Position numbers and translations under genes: made by a program | Notes under the pieces: generated by a model | What the model saw: only the letters and a program-made list of their open reading frames with translations | What the model was told of the DNA's origin: nothing | Database searches by the model: none | Source: Nansenia antarctica | Lineage: Eukaryota; Chordata; Actinopteri; Argentiniformes; Microstomatidae | Assembly (NCBI GenBank): GCA_963989245.1 | Contig: OZ022354.1 | Span: 1,454,501 to 1,518,500 of the forward strand | Reading direction: 5' to 3' | DNA length: 64,000 nucleotides | Shown: one piece after another, positions 50,971 through 63,838 of the stretch | How positions within the stretch are numbered: the stretch's first letter is position 1 | How the letters are laid out: every line of letters starts with the position of its first letter

Positions 50971-53083
50971 TGTACATTCCCTCTTTAAGATGCTTATAAG
51001 CACGGTTTTTAATAATTACAATTACAATATCTAAAATATTTAATGAGAGGAATACGTTTGGTCTTAGCATTATTAAAAGCCTCATCTTTTTAAATAAACG
51101 TGATTTTATATGTTTAAAATATCGACCACAATTTAATGCATAGGCTAAATAGTCAACTAACATTCAAAGAAACACAATGCAATTCGTGCTTTGTATTCAT
51201 AATCTCTTTATAAAAATGTACATCAGGTTGGGCGTTTCCAGCTTTATAATTATGGAGTGGTCCAGATGTATCATGAGTGTGTGGACTCGGAAAACAGCTT
51301 TTGAATAGCAACGACTCAGAGAATGAACAGAACCTGTGTCCGAGGGTTGTGACACGGAGACAATGCTGACTTGGGTAATGAACCTGTCAAAGGCTGCTGA
51401 ACGACGCTGCTCACTGAGCTACAGGCCATGGGGAGCTAGACCATATCAAAGAAACTAACAGAACATTCATCGACGTTTTAAAAGAAATAAGATTGTTGAA
51501 TGGACCTAATCAACAATAATAATATGACTCAATGACCCATTGAATCCAAATCTCAATATATGGTCAAGTTTCAAAGAAAGGGTATCCTCGTTCCTGCTGT
51601 TACAAGCGACAAGGCCCACTTAACACTGGGCTCTGGCCGCATAATAATTATATGAATAGCCAGTATTATTAATAATACTTGTCATTATTATTACTGCTGT
51701 GATACCTTACAATTAATAGTTGTTAATTCATTACCACAATGACTCGTTCAACGAGCATATATTTCTTAAATCTAATTCCTTGAGAGAAAAAAAAACGCAG
51801 AATAAAAGGAGGGAAATAGAGTCTTAAGCATATCTGATGGGGATAGTGTCATCTCCGAGAGGAAAGTTCTCCATCTCTGATATGTTGAATGGGCCAGGGG
51901 GAGGTTCTGATGTGGAATATACAATCACTCTAAAAGAAGGGAGAGAAAAGCGATCTGGTTTCAATAGATGAAAGAGAGGACTGCTGAATGGAGTCATTTG
52001 CAATTATAAGAATAATTAGCATTGCCTGGCCCTGCATTGCTCATCAGAGTCGGTAGTGATATGTTTATGTCTTCATGCAATCAGACGGCCAGACGAGGGC
52101 CCGCAACCCAAGGACTCAATAGGGCCTAATCATCATCAGTATGAATTGGCATTTAAACGGTAAAATTATCTCCGATTAAATCAACACTTAAAGAAGAGAG
52201 AAAAGTAGTTGTATTTTTTTGTCCTTGCATATTTTTTTTTGTGACGATATCCTAGCCTAAATAATCAAATGGAAAGCCCTGAAAGTGCACTTTTAATATG
52301 CATGCATCATTTTATGTATCAGAAATGTACATATATAGACTATAACTCTTGACACAGATCTTTAAACATGTCAAACAATTGATATAGAATAATAAATGTT
52401 CTATGCCTATATTTACTCAAATATGACGTTTGCCTCCTATTTCAAATAAAGAAAAACTTTAAATAAGTCCCTCAAAATGTGTCACTATCAAAACCGCGCG
52501 GCCTCCTTTTAAGATTGCCGTTGACCCTCGATTGAATGTCTCTTATCCGAATCTAATTTTCAACAGAATATCTCTCTCCAGGGAATAATTGTTGCTGCAC
52601 TTTTCTAAGGCCAAGCGCATTGTTTTAGCCCAGGAGGATAGAAAAGCCATTCTCTCTCTGGAGAGGACAAACATCTGCCTCTCCTCCCTCCCGACTCCGT
52701 CCCAACGGCTCAACAAAAGCACCGTTGTTTTATGTCGTCCCTTGAATCCAAAGTAATTACTTATCATCAATCAAAATTAATAATAGCTGATTGGGTTGGT
52801 GTGGTCAACGATTATAGAAGGGGCAGGGCTGAAGCAGTCTCTCACACCGATGGCAGTCAATGTGGACCGGGCCAAGGGGGAGGAGGGGGGGGGGGGGGGG
52901 GGGGAGAGGGGGGGGGGGGCAGCCCGTCTATTTGGGATCCACATGGGAAACTACCGCCTCTCAGGCGGCCAACAAGTCAGAAGCTGAATAAGGAAATGAA
53001 GCGTAATTTGAGGAAGATGGATGAGTCCCCAGGGCAACACCCCCTTTCAGTCCTCTTCTATTGCAGATGATAAGCCTGGTCTC
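50971..53083 (+). promoter_or_regulatory. asb10-gbx1 intergenic region, candidate regulatory DNA
   Basis: Little recognisable repeat content, unlike the rest of the window. 51840-52180 is rich in TAAT/ATTA motifs (for example GAATAATTAGCATT). 52740-52800 has TAATTA, ATCAATCA (PBX-like) and an ATTGG CCAAT box. A G-rich run lies at 52876-52918. These are properties of developmental enhancers, but conservation cannot be tested here. Confidence 0.3.
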
Positions 53084-53330
<247 letters not shown>

Positions 53331-53571
53331 GTGTGTTTATGTCTCAGTGTGACAAACAGAGAGAGAGGGAGTAGGGAACAGAGAGAGAGGGAGTAGGCAC
53401 CGAACAAGCTTGTCAGGTCTGGGTAAGCGGAGGAGCAGCCCAGTCCACAGGATAATACCCCAACGCAGGACGGAGAACTTCTCTTTACCCGAACTGAAGA
53501 TTCAGCGATTTTTTTTTTAGGCAAGGGCTGAGTGAGTTTTGGAAAAATAATCCACAGCTCTTTCCCCCAGC

Positions 53572-55443
53572 ATGCAGAGACCGGGCGGCCACGGGACGGC
53601 GTTTTCTATCGACTCTCTAATAGGAACCCCCCAGCCCCGGCCGGGACACCTGCTCTACACGGGCTACCCCATGTTCATGCCCTACAGACCCTTGTTAATC
53701 CCTCAGTCTCTATCTCATTCACATCTACCATCTGGGATACCTCCGTTGGCGCCGTTGGCATCGTTCGCTGGACGTCTTACCAACACATTCTGTGCCAGTT
53801 TGGGACAGGGGCTCCAGGGGCTCCAGGGGCTACAGGGGCTCCAGGGGCTACAGGGGCTACAGGGGCTACAGGGGATGCCTTCCATGGTTGCACTCACGAC
53901 GACACTGCCAAATTTTTCGGATCCACCGGACAGTTTCTATCCCCCTCAAGAACTACCCGGACCTCGGTTAAGCGCCGACCCTGGAACCAGGCGACAGGAC
54001 AGCCCCCAGTCTGAGGACCTGCATGGGAGGGACAAGGGCTCAGAACTGCTCAACTTCTCTGAAACCTTTCAAACTATATCAGGTAGCCTATATATACATT
54101 CTTTCTGCTATTTCGTTGTTGCCATTATGTGATGTTAGAACAATTCGTTTTTTGCATAATCTGATATATTAGGTGTTTATTAATGCCTGTGTGGTGTTAT
54201 TTTTTAAATGTTGACATTTTTGAGTTAGTAATTCATAAAATACAAAGGTTCCATCTCACAAAACATAATGGAATGTAAAAACTTTGACGCTCAACATCTC
54301 TGAACTGCCCTAAACGGAGATAGAACCTTATCATTCTAAACTCACGATTAGGGACCTGTTGCGTAAAACGCGCAATCACCATAGCTCCATTAAACGTGTA
54401 GCCTACTATACATGAAACTACTATGAAAATATGTGTTTTTACAAATCAACCATATTCAACACCTCCATATTTCCATAGCTTGCTGGTCTGAACTGGACTG
54501 ATTGAATCAGATCATTTCTACCCTGTAATTCCCAGTGAGGATCACTTTAAACGATATAACAACAAATACATTGTGCACTGTTTTTAATGTAGGCCTACAA
54601 TAAATAGCTTTGAATAAAGTTAAAGAGTAACCTAACCTATAACCTATTAGTAGTGAGCAATATCATTAGCTCTATGCACCTTGTTAAACCAAACCCATTA
54701 GACCCGTGGGACATCGAAGGTAATGCCACAATAAGAAACGTGTTATGAATGGTTTGAAACATATTTTTAGAACAACATATTAGGCCTATATTACTTGATT
54801 CTATATATTCATTATGTTAAGATATTCTTGTAAACTTCATTATCCGTGAGGTAAACTGACTCGGTTACTTCGGGAGGCTAAAAACAATATTTGCCATTAA
54901 TGTGTGATTTATTTTCTTCATATTGTAGGTGAGACTAAATTGTACAGCTCAGATGAGGAGAAGTTGGACCTCAAATCAGCAGACCCGGCCTGCAGTGACA
55001 GAGAGGACAGCTCTGCCGACAGCGAGAACGAGAGTTTCTCCGACGGGAACTGTGGTGGTTCTCTGTCCCAGAAGAGCAAAGCCAACCCCGGCTCCCAGGA
55101 GCCCCTTCCCCCGGGGGGGTCAGCGGGGAAGAGCCGGAGGAGACGGACAGCTTTCACCAGCGAGCAGCTACTTGAACTTGAGAAGGAATTTCATTGTAAA
55201 AAATACCTTTCGCTCACTGAACGCTCTCAAATAGCACATGCACTTAAACTGAGTGAAGTTCAGGTCAAGATTTGGTTCCAGAATCGCAGAGCGAAATGGA
55301 AAAGGATCAAAGCCGGCAACGTCAACAACAGGTCGGGAGAGCCGGTCAGAAACCCCAAGATCGTGGTCCCCATCCCGGTGCATGTCAACAGGTTCGCCGT
55401 GAGGAGTCAACACCAACAGATAGAGCAGGGCAGCAGGCCATGA
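53572..55443 (+). CDS. gbx1: gbx1, gastrulation brain homeobox 1 transcription factor
   Basis: Exons 53572-54082 and 54929-55443 join through TCAG|GTAGCC and TATTGTAG|GTGAG with a split Gly codon, giving 341 residues. The N-terminus (MQRPGG...TAFSIDSLIG, GHLLYTGYPMFMPYRPL, LPPLAPLASFAGRLTNTFCA) and PSMVALTT are specific to GBX1 rather than GBX2. The homeodomain spans residues 239-298 with the expected Arg5, Trp48, Phe49, Asn51 and Arg53 (KIWFQNRRAKWK), followed by the conserved NPKIVVPIPVHVNRFAVRSQHQQ tail (given in parts by position 308-335). It is a DNA-binding nuclear protein acting in hindbrain, spinal cord and forebrain patterning in vertebrates. Odd feature: seven Gly-Leu-Gln repeats at residues 80-100. 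Start chosen as the GBX1-type MQR; no upstream in-frame alternative looks better. Confidence 0.96.
53809..53871 (+). repeat. gbx1: In-frame 9-bp repeat encoding (GLQ)7 in gbx1
   Basis: Seven units GGGCT(C/A)CAG between SLGQ and GMPSMV, residues 80-100. Human GBX1 runs from GLGQ directly to AVPSMV, from memory. Confidence 0.93.
54083..54928 (+). other. gbx1: gbx1 intron
   Basis: 846 bp, AT-rich, clean GT/AG ends, no recognisable repeat or gene. Confidence 0.7.
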
Positions 55444-55947
55444 ACTCATAGCCAAGCTCGAGAAATAAACTATTGATGTTTGACACAAAAAAGAAGTTCC
55501 CAGCTGGGTTGTTGAATGCATGGAGCACAAAAAAGGATTCCAATCTTTTGTCAACGAGGTGACTTTCTGCATCAGCAGATGTCCTATAGACTTGACAATG
55601 ATGAGACGCTGTCCTCGCAGATGAAACAAATGGTCAAATATGCTCTAATCTTTTATTTATTGTTTTGTACATTTGTAAATATTATATGTGTCAGGTGACA
55701 CAAGTGGGCACTATGAAAATGAGATTGTAAAAATTCTTTTCTAAAATATTTATATGTAGGGCCTATAAATGTTCTGTTAATTATCTGCATGTGTTTTACT
55801 CTTTGAGTGAAGCTTCTCTGACTTATCGTATTTGGTACGTTTCGTTGATCATCATTTGCATGTACCTTACACAGTTTTCATTTTGATAGGCAACTGTAGG
55901 AATTGTATTCGCCATCTGTTGTGAAAATAAGATGTGAAGGAAATAAA
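55444..55947 (+). terminator. gbx1: gbx1 3' UTR with candidate polyadenylation signals
   Basis: AATAAA occurs at 55464-55469 (only 21 bp after the stop) and 55942-55947. The AT-rich stretch between (TTTGTACATTTGTAAATATT near 55665) looks like UTR, so the later signal is favoured. Confidence 0.45.
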
Positions 55948-57039
55948 TTACCAAACAAGCAAATACTGTAAAGTATACTGACTTAATAAATCAATTTATA
56001 TCGAAGTTATAATATCAAAATGCATAATCATTACTTAAATAGTTTTACTTTTGATGATGATTGTTTTTGTATCATATTGCTTCTGACACATGGTTAAAAG
56101 AAATGAACAGTGACAGTCTGCAATATATATGTGTATGTCTATATACAAACCTCAATAACAAAAACAACATATTCATAACAAAAACTTAATAACAAATGTT
56201 AATAACAATATTATCCTAGTGCATTTATCTTAACAATGGCATACTAATAATTACAACCACAATACTACTACTACTACGTATGTTTAATATAACAATGTAT
56301 AATAATAATAATAATAATAGTAATAATAATAGTAATAATAATTACAATAACATAATAATAATAATAATAATAGTAATAATAATAATGGTTATTATTAAAA
56401 TTAGGTTATTTAAAATAAAATAAAAACTTGAAAATGATTACAAAACCTATTACATAACACACTTACTGAAGTCTATATAACCTGACCTTGTTATCGCTAA
56501 TTAGTTTATGGACATACAGTTATCCGGGTACATTTGGTTATCAGTCAGAGCAGTAATGCAATATTATCTTATCTGGAATTGACTGATATGAGATGTTTTT
56601 ATGCCTTAAACTTAAAATGATGTACAGTATATAGTTCTATAAAATAAATGGGTTGAATTCTACATATTTCCACATTATTTAAGGATGACGATAGACATGT
56701 GATTGCTTAATCACTGCAGATCTTCTCCTCTCACACAAGAGTGGCCTGATGGCCTACTACAATGTTGAATATAGACCACTTCACTTATGCAAAGTCCAGC
56801 AGCTATCTCTATACTCCTAGATGATACATCCAAATGAAGGTTTCATTAAGCAGTCACCAGAGAACAAGGGGAGAGAAGTGAGCTTTTTGTTAATAGAAGC
56901 AGCAGTCATTTATCTCTCTTTAGGAGGCCATGTTGTCTCAAGGTGGAGTGATGGATCCCCATTAGAATGGTCATATCCAACACATTGTAATGAACTTCAC
57001 AATCAATCACTGTTGAAGAGGAGGAGACAAGGAGGATGC

Positions 57040-57040
<1 letters not shown>
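55948..57040 (+). other. Non-coding DNA downstream of gbx1
   Basis: AT-rich with an AAT/AGT trinucleotide microsatellite (about 56297-56400). No gene. Confidence 0.5.

Positions 57041-57092
<52 letters not shown>
57041..57092 (+). repeat. GT microsatellite
   Basis: Pure GT run of about 50 bp. Confidence 0.97.
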
Positions 57093-57095
<3 letters not shown>

Positions 57096-59743
57096 CATGC
57101 ATGTTCGTGTTGGAGTCTTGCTTTTATGCCAGTAAAATATATTAAAATATTAATATACAAAGAGAAAACGAGAAAAGAAGTTCAGCGTTGACCTAAAGAC
57201 GTGAGGAAGTGGAGATCTATATACCTCTGTCAAAACAGAATGTGAAAAAACATTTTAAAACATTTAGCATAATTGCAGCATTGTGGATACCAACCAATCA
57301 TTCACTCCTAAAAATAAATATGCAATGAGAGGTACATCGTTTGAATTCGAAAACAAAAGACATTTAGATCAACAGGATTAAGTAGCCTATATAATCCTAC
57401 CTCTGAAATTGACATTATGATTTAACCTGGGTTATAATGATATCCCTGTTTGAATAACATTTCCATAGATGGTAACAAAATCATGAAGTGATTTGTGTAT
57501 AGCTACGAGTGAATGAATTCAGCAGTAACACCTGCTAGTTCATTGTCTTAATCATCTTAGTTTTTGTTAAGATAGACCTTAAGGTCAAACTTTTATTCCA
57601 ACTTAGGTGAATACATTAGCCTATTTATTTATTGCTTTCAAATAGCTATAATGGCATTGCCAAATCTGAACCTAAACATGACCTTTGTCGGTCAAGGTGG
57701 ATTTTAGTGTTTCGATCTCCGATGGCAACAGAACATGTGATGTGTGTGGTCTAGTGCCAAGTTGCTAATAGGCAACTATTAGATGGCAGAGGAATGCAAG
57801 AACACTAAACTAAGTGGATTTATAGTGGATTTCATCATCAATCTGTTTTATCTTCATCTACGCTTTGAAATGTGACTTTTGCAGAGCACAAACGTTAAGC
57901 CAGGTTGGCGTTGTTTTAAATGTAAAAACTGAAGACTTTACATCTTTAAATGTCATAAAGAGATAATGTCAATTCTATATATATACATGAGTGAGTCTCT
58001 TCAACTGTCATACAGTGACTGGGACTTAACCTTTTCTGATCCAACGGACCCACAGGTGGATCCGAAGTGATATAAAGAGCTTACCTCGATCAATTCTCTT
58101 CATCGATATCAAATTTTTTTCACAACCTTGCATGCTATACGATGCCACCATTTTGTTTCCGAGACGGTAAACACGGCCGAAGTCACTTCCAGTTTTCTCC
58201 AACTGGAGAATGTGTCATGTCCGGTTTCAACGCCGAATTTCCATACCATTGGTCGGCCAACCCCCCCAAAAATCCCCCCCCCCAAAAAAAATAATAATAA
58301 TCTGATACATGAGAAAGGTCAAAGGTCAAAGATGGTGCCAAAATATCTCCAAATGGCCTAAACATATAGGTGTCCGCCTAAACATACCTGTACTAAAACA
58401 GGTACAAAGTTGCATTTGCTCACATTACTAGCATCGACTTTGGCACAAGTACTAATAAGACCCTGGAGTACTGATTCCTAGATGATTTGGGCTTGGTCAT
58501 CAGGTTTCCAAGGTGATATTCACTGTAAATCTGTTGTTTTTTTAGGCGGAGACTGAATTTGAGATGTTTTATAATGTTCTAGCTCTATTTACTCTGACAC
58601 AGTAACATAGATTTTGATTCTGACACTTCTACAGCCACCCCACAGGTGTTAGCTTTCATTTGATAACAAGATCATTATGAAGGCCCTTGTGATTGTGGAG
58701 ATATTCTATATTCACTGTGGGCATGTCATTTCGAGCAGAAAACCAGAAAAATGAGGTGGATAAGAAGAAGACATTCAATATTCACTGGAAGGTGATATAT
58801 GAGGACCATCACTCCCTTGCGAAACAGAGAGGCAGTTGTGCATGACCACCCAGGTAAGTGCTCAGAGCTATGCTGGAGGTGAGGAGAGTGATATCCCCAC
58901 ACATGTTGAATAGGCCCGAGGCCATAATGTGAGATCCTATTACACAAAGGTGCCATGGGAAAGCAGTAAATGCATTATGTAGACTAGGTTATTCATCCTC
59001 TTTCTCACTGTTTTTCAACCCAACATGTTTTGCTTGCCACTGATGCTGTGTCTTAATCAGGTCTGTTATGGTCCATCTAAAAGTTGGTGAGCCTGCCAAA
59101 TCTCTACTGGGGACGGGGGGGCATGGGGGTCCTGTGCAAAATATCAAGCTCAGGCCTCTGGCCGGATGTGACTTTGAACAGATCTCTTTGAAACAGTTCC
59201 AAAAGCGACTCATACTGTTGCTACATTCATCACCTCTTAAAGCTAAACCAACACACTTCATCAGATGAAAGGAAAAGATTGGTCTCCTCATTACCATGGT
59301 GGCTAACACTGAACACGCAGCATTCTATCAGAACTTAAACACGTAGGCTACATATTGACGTTTAAGCACTTTTCTTAATCCTAAAATGGAATTTTTACAA
59401 TGGTTGATACAAATGGAACAATCCTATAATCTGCCAAATGATGAGGTAATTATCAAAGCAATAATACAAAAATAATGAATGCGTTTGCAGGTTTAAGTCT
59501 GCTTTGGGACTATTTTGACAAAATAGCTATTAGCGGTTTGGTTTGCTAATTGTTGTTGCTAATGTTCGCTAATACATTCCGCTGACAACTTACACTTACT
59601 CTAACCACTTCAAAGCTATTCCTAATGCTAAGTTAATGCCCAACCATGAACCTAATCCTAACCCTAACACTTACCAACCACTTGGTTAAGGCCCAATACT
59701 GCCTAACTGCAACATATGTCATTGCTAATGGGCATAGTACCAC
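57093..59743 (+). other. Intergenic, no gene seen
   Basis: About 2.6 kb. Short ORFs on both strands lack recognisable motifs. A C/A homopolymer run lies at 58261-58297. Confidence 0.45.
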
Positions 59744-60250
59744 ATTTAGACATAGTATCAGGCTAGGTAGGACTTTAGACATAGTATCAGGCTAGGTAGG
59801 TAGGACTTTAGACATAGTATCAGGCTAGGTAGGACTTTAGACATAGTATCAGGCTAGGTAGGGCTTTAGACATAGTATCAGGCTAGGTAGGACTTTAGAC
59901 ATAGTATCAGGCTAGGTAGGTATGACTTTAGACATAGTATCAGGCTAGGTAGGACTTTAGACATAGTATCAGGCTAGGTAGGACTTTAGACATAGTATCA
60001 GGCTAGGTAGGGCTTTAGACATAGTATCAGGCTAGGTAGGACTTTAGACATAGTATCAGGCTAGGTAGGACTTTAGACATAGTATCAGGCTAGGTAGGAC
60101 TTTAGACATAGTATCAGGCTAGGTAGGTATGACTTTAGACATAGTATCAGGCTAGGTAGGACTTAGACATAGTATCAGGCTAGGTAGGGCTTTAGACATA
60201 GTATCAGGCTAGGTAGGGCTTTAGACATAGTATCAGGCTAGGTAGGACTT
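59744..60250 (+). repeat. 29-bp minisatellite, about 17 units
   Basis: Unit GACTTTAGACATAGTATCAG plus GCTAGGTAG; some units carry an extra GTAG or GTAT. Confidence 0.96.
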
Positions 60251-60700
60251 TGATAGAACCATCCTACTAACTGCATAGCCTGATCTCAACGCACAGTTTA
60301 CTGTCAAATGTGTCCATATATTTATCATATGACCTCAAGACGGTTACGCTACAAGAGGACATATATCGCCAAGCTTGCCATTTCGTTCCTCTTGTTTAGT
60401 TTTTCATTAATCAAGGCCAAATATGTCATCCGGAGCCAGGCCATTTTGCCACCAGGGCATGTTAACATGTACAGCTATCACACATCCATATTTGGATTGA
60501 GAAAGCTTTTTGCTGATATTAATCATAGACCAAGGCTCTTGCAATATATTTATACCACGAACAGCGGGTAGAGTATTTTGCACTAAGTGGGGATCAAGCT
60601 CACAACCTTCTGCTTGCCAACCTACCATGCTACCTACTGTCCCAAAATAATGAACTCATGACCTTCCCTTTACTAACCTACCATACTAGAGTTACTACCC
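60251..60700 (+). other. Non-coding stretch between two minisatellites
   Basis: The minus strand at about 60575-60640 has GGTAGCATGGTAGGTTGGCA and GTTGTGAGCTTGATCCCC, weakly tRNA/SINE-like. No gene. Confidence 0.3.
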
Positions 60701-63700
60701 CAGATACAGTAGTTACCTCCCTTGTGGCGGATGCTAACAGGCCTTATGCACAGATACAGTAGTGACCTCCCTGGTGGCGGATGCTAACAGGCCTTATGCA
60801 CAGATACAGTAGTTACCTCCCTGGTGGCGGATGCTAACAGGCCTTATGCACAGATACAGTAGTTACCTCCCTGGTGGCGGATGCTAACAGGCCTTATGCA
60901 CAGATACAGTAGTTACCTCCCTTGTGGCGGATGCTAACAGGCCTTATGCACAGATACAGTAGTGACCTCCCTGGTGGCGGATGCTAACAGGCCTTATGCA
61001 CAGATACAGTAGTTACCTCCCTTGTGGCGGATGCTAACAGGCCTTATGCACAGATACAGTAGTGACCTCCCTGGTGGCGGATGCTAACAGGCCTTATGCA
61101 CAGATACAGTAGTGACCTCCCTTGTGGCGGATGCTAACAGGCCTTATGCACAGATACAGTAGTGACCTCCCTTGTGGCGGATGCTAACAGGCCTTATGCA
61201 CAGATACAGTAGTGACCTCCCTGGTGGCGGATGCTAACAGGCCTTATGCACGGTTGTCATAGTTACCTCCCTGGTGGCGGATGCTAACAGGCCTTATGCA
61301 CAGATACAGTAGTTACCTCCCTGGTGGCGGATGCTAACAGGCCTTATGCACAGATACAGTAGTTACCTCCCTTGTGGCGGATGCTAACAGGCCTTATGCA
61401 CAGATACAGTAGTTACCTCCCTTGTGGCGGATGCTAACAGGCCTTATGCACAGATACAGTAGTTTCCTCCCTTGTGGCGGATGCTAACAGGCCTTATGCA
61501 CAGATACAGTAGTGACCTCCCTCGTGGCGGATGCTAACAGGCCTTATGCACAGATACAGTAGTTACCTCCCTTGTGGCGGATGCTAACAGGCCTTATGCA
61601 CAGATACAGTAGTGACCTCCCTTGTGGCGGATGCTAACAGGCCTTATGCACAGATACAGTAGTTACCTCCCTCGTGGCGGATGCTAACAGGCCTTATGCA
61701 CAGATACAGTAGTGACCTCCCTTGTGGCGGATGCTAACAGGCCTTATGCACAGATACAGTAGTTACCTCCCTCGTGGCGGATGCTAACAGGCCTTATGCA
61801 CAGATACAGTAGTGACCTCCCTGGTGGCGGATGCTAACAGGCCTTATGCACAGATACAGTAGTTACCTCCCTTGTGGCGGATGCTAACAGGCCTTATGCA
61901 CAGATACAGTAGTTACCTCCCTCGTGGCGGATGCTAACAGGCCTTATGCACAGATACAGTCGTTCCCTCCCTGGTGGCGGATGCTAACAGGCCTTATGCA
62001 CAGATACAGTAGTTACCTCCCTGGTGGCGGATGCTAACAGGCCTTATGCACAGATACAGTAGTTACCTCCCTGGTGGCGGATGCTAACAGGCCTTATGCA
62101 CAGATACAGTAGTTACCTCCCTGGTGGCGGATGCTAACAGGCCTTATGCAGATACAGTAGTGACCTCCCTCGTGGCGGATGCTAACAGGCCTTATGCACA
62201 GATACAGTAGTTACCTCCCTGGTGGCGGATGCTAACAGGCCTTATGCACAGATACAGTAGTTACCTCCCTGGTGGCGGATGCTAACAGGCCTTATGCACA
62301 GATACAGTAGTTACCTCCCTTGTGCGGATGCTAACAGGCCTTATGCACAGATACAGTAGTTACCTCCCTGGTGGCGGATGCTAACAGGCCTTATGCACAG
62401 ATACAGTAGTTACCTCCCTTGTGGCGGATGCTAACAGGCCTTATGCACAGATACAGTAGTTACCTCCCTTGTGGCGGATGCTAACAGGCCTTATGCACAG
62501 ATACAGTAGTTACCTCCCTGGTGGCGGATGCTAACAGGCCTTATGCACAGATACAGTAGTTACCTCCCTGGTGGCGGATGCTAACAGGCCTTATGCACAG
62601 ATACAGTAGTTACCTCCCTGGTGGCGGATGCTAACAGGCCTTATGCACAGATACAGTAGTTACCTCCCTTGTGGCGGATGCTAACAGGCCTTATGCAGAT
62701 ACAGTAGTTACCTCCCTGGTGGCGGATGCTAACAGGCCTTATGCACAGAGACAGTAGTTACCTCCCTGGTGGCGGATGCTAACAGGCCTTATGCACAGAG
62801 ACAGTAGTGACCTCCCTGGTGGCGGATGCTAACAGGCCTTATGCACAGATACAGTAGTGACCTCCCTGGTGGCGGATGCTAACAGGCCTTATGCACAGAT
62901 ACAGTAGTTACCTCCCTGGTGGCGGATGCTAACAGGCCTTATGCACAGATACAGTAGTTACCTCCCTTGTGCGGATGCTAACAGGCCTTATGCACAGATA
63001 CAGTAGTTACCTCCCTGGTGGCGGATGCTAACAGGCCTTATGCACAGATACAGTAGTTACCTCCCTTGTGCGGATGCTAACAGGCCTTATGCACAGATAC
63101 AGTAGTTACCTCCCTTGTGCGGATGCTAACAGGCCTTATGCACAGATACAGTAGTTACCTCCCTTGTGCGGATGCTAACAGGCCTTATGCACAGATACAG
63201 TAGTTACCTCCCTGGTGGCGGATGCTAACAGGCCTTATGCACAGATACAGTAGTTACCTCCCTGGTGGCGGATGCTAACAGGCCTTATGCACAGATACAG
63301 TAGTTACCTCCCTTGTGCGGATGCTAACAGGCCTTATGCACGGTTGTCATAGTGACCTCCCTGGTGGCGGATGCTAACAGGCCTTATGCACGGTTGTCAT
63401 AGTTACCTCCCTGGTGGCGGATGCTAACAGGCCTTATGCACAGATACAGTAGTTACCTCCCTTGTGCGGATGCTAACAGGCCTTATGCACAGATACAGTA
63501 GTGACCTCCCTGGTGGCGGATGCTAACAGGCCTTATGCACAGATACAGTAGTTACCTCCCTCGTGGCGGATGCTAACAGGCCTTATGCACAGATACAGTA
63601 GTTACCTCCCTCGTGGCGGATGCTAACAGGCCTTATGAACAGATACAGTAGTGACCTCCCTGGTGGCGGATGCTAACAGGCCTTATGCACGGTTGTCATA

Positions 63701-63838
63701 GTTCCCTCCCTGGTGGCGGATGCTAACAGGCCTTATGCACGGTTGTCATAGTTCCCTCCCTGGTGGCGGATGCTAACAGGCCTTATGCACGGTTGTCATA
63801 GTTACCTCCCTGGTGGCGGATGCTAACAGGCCTTATGC
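60701..63838 (+). repeat. 50-bp minisatellite, about 63 units
   Basis: Unit composed of CAGATACAGTAGTTACCTCC, CTTGTGGCGG, ATGCTAACAG and GCCTTATGCA. Main variants are AGTGACC/AGTTACC, CTGGTGG/CTTGTGG/CTCGTGG, a one-base-deleted TTGTGCGG form confined to the 3' half, and CGGTTGTCAT replacing CAGATACAGT in a few units clustered mainly near the end. Confidence 0.98.

Noticed and set aside
53532..54014. Collagen-like Gly-Ala-Pro frame overlapping gbx1 exon 1
   Set aside because: Alternate-frame shadow of the GLQ repeat.
60308..60571. 87-residue frame between two minisatellites
   Set aside because: No recognisable domain and its M is not an ATG-supported start; no evidence of a gene.
60701..63838. 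CRISPR-like regular repeats
   Set aside because: Units are directly adjacent without unique spacers and the DNA is vertebrate; it is a minisatellite.
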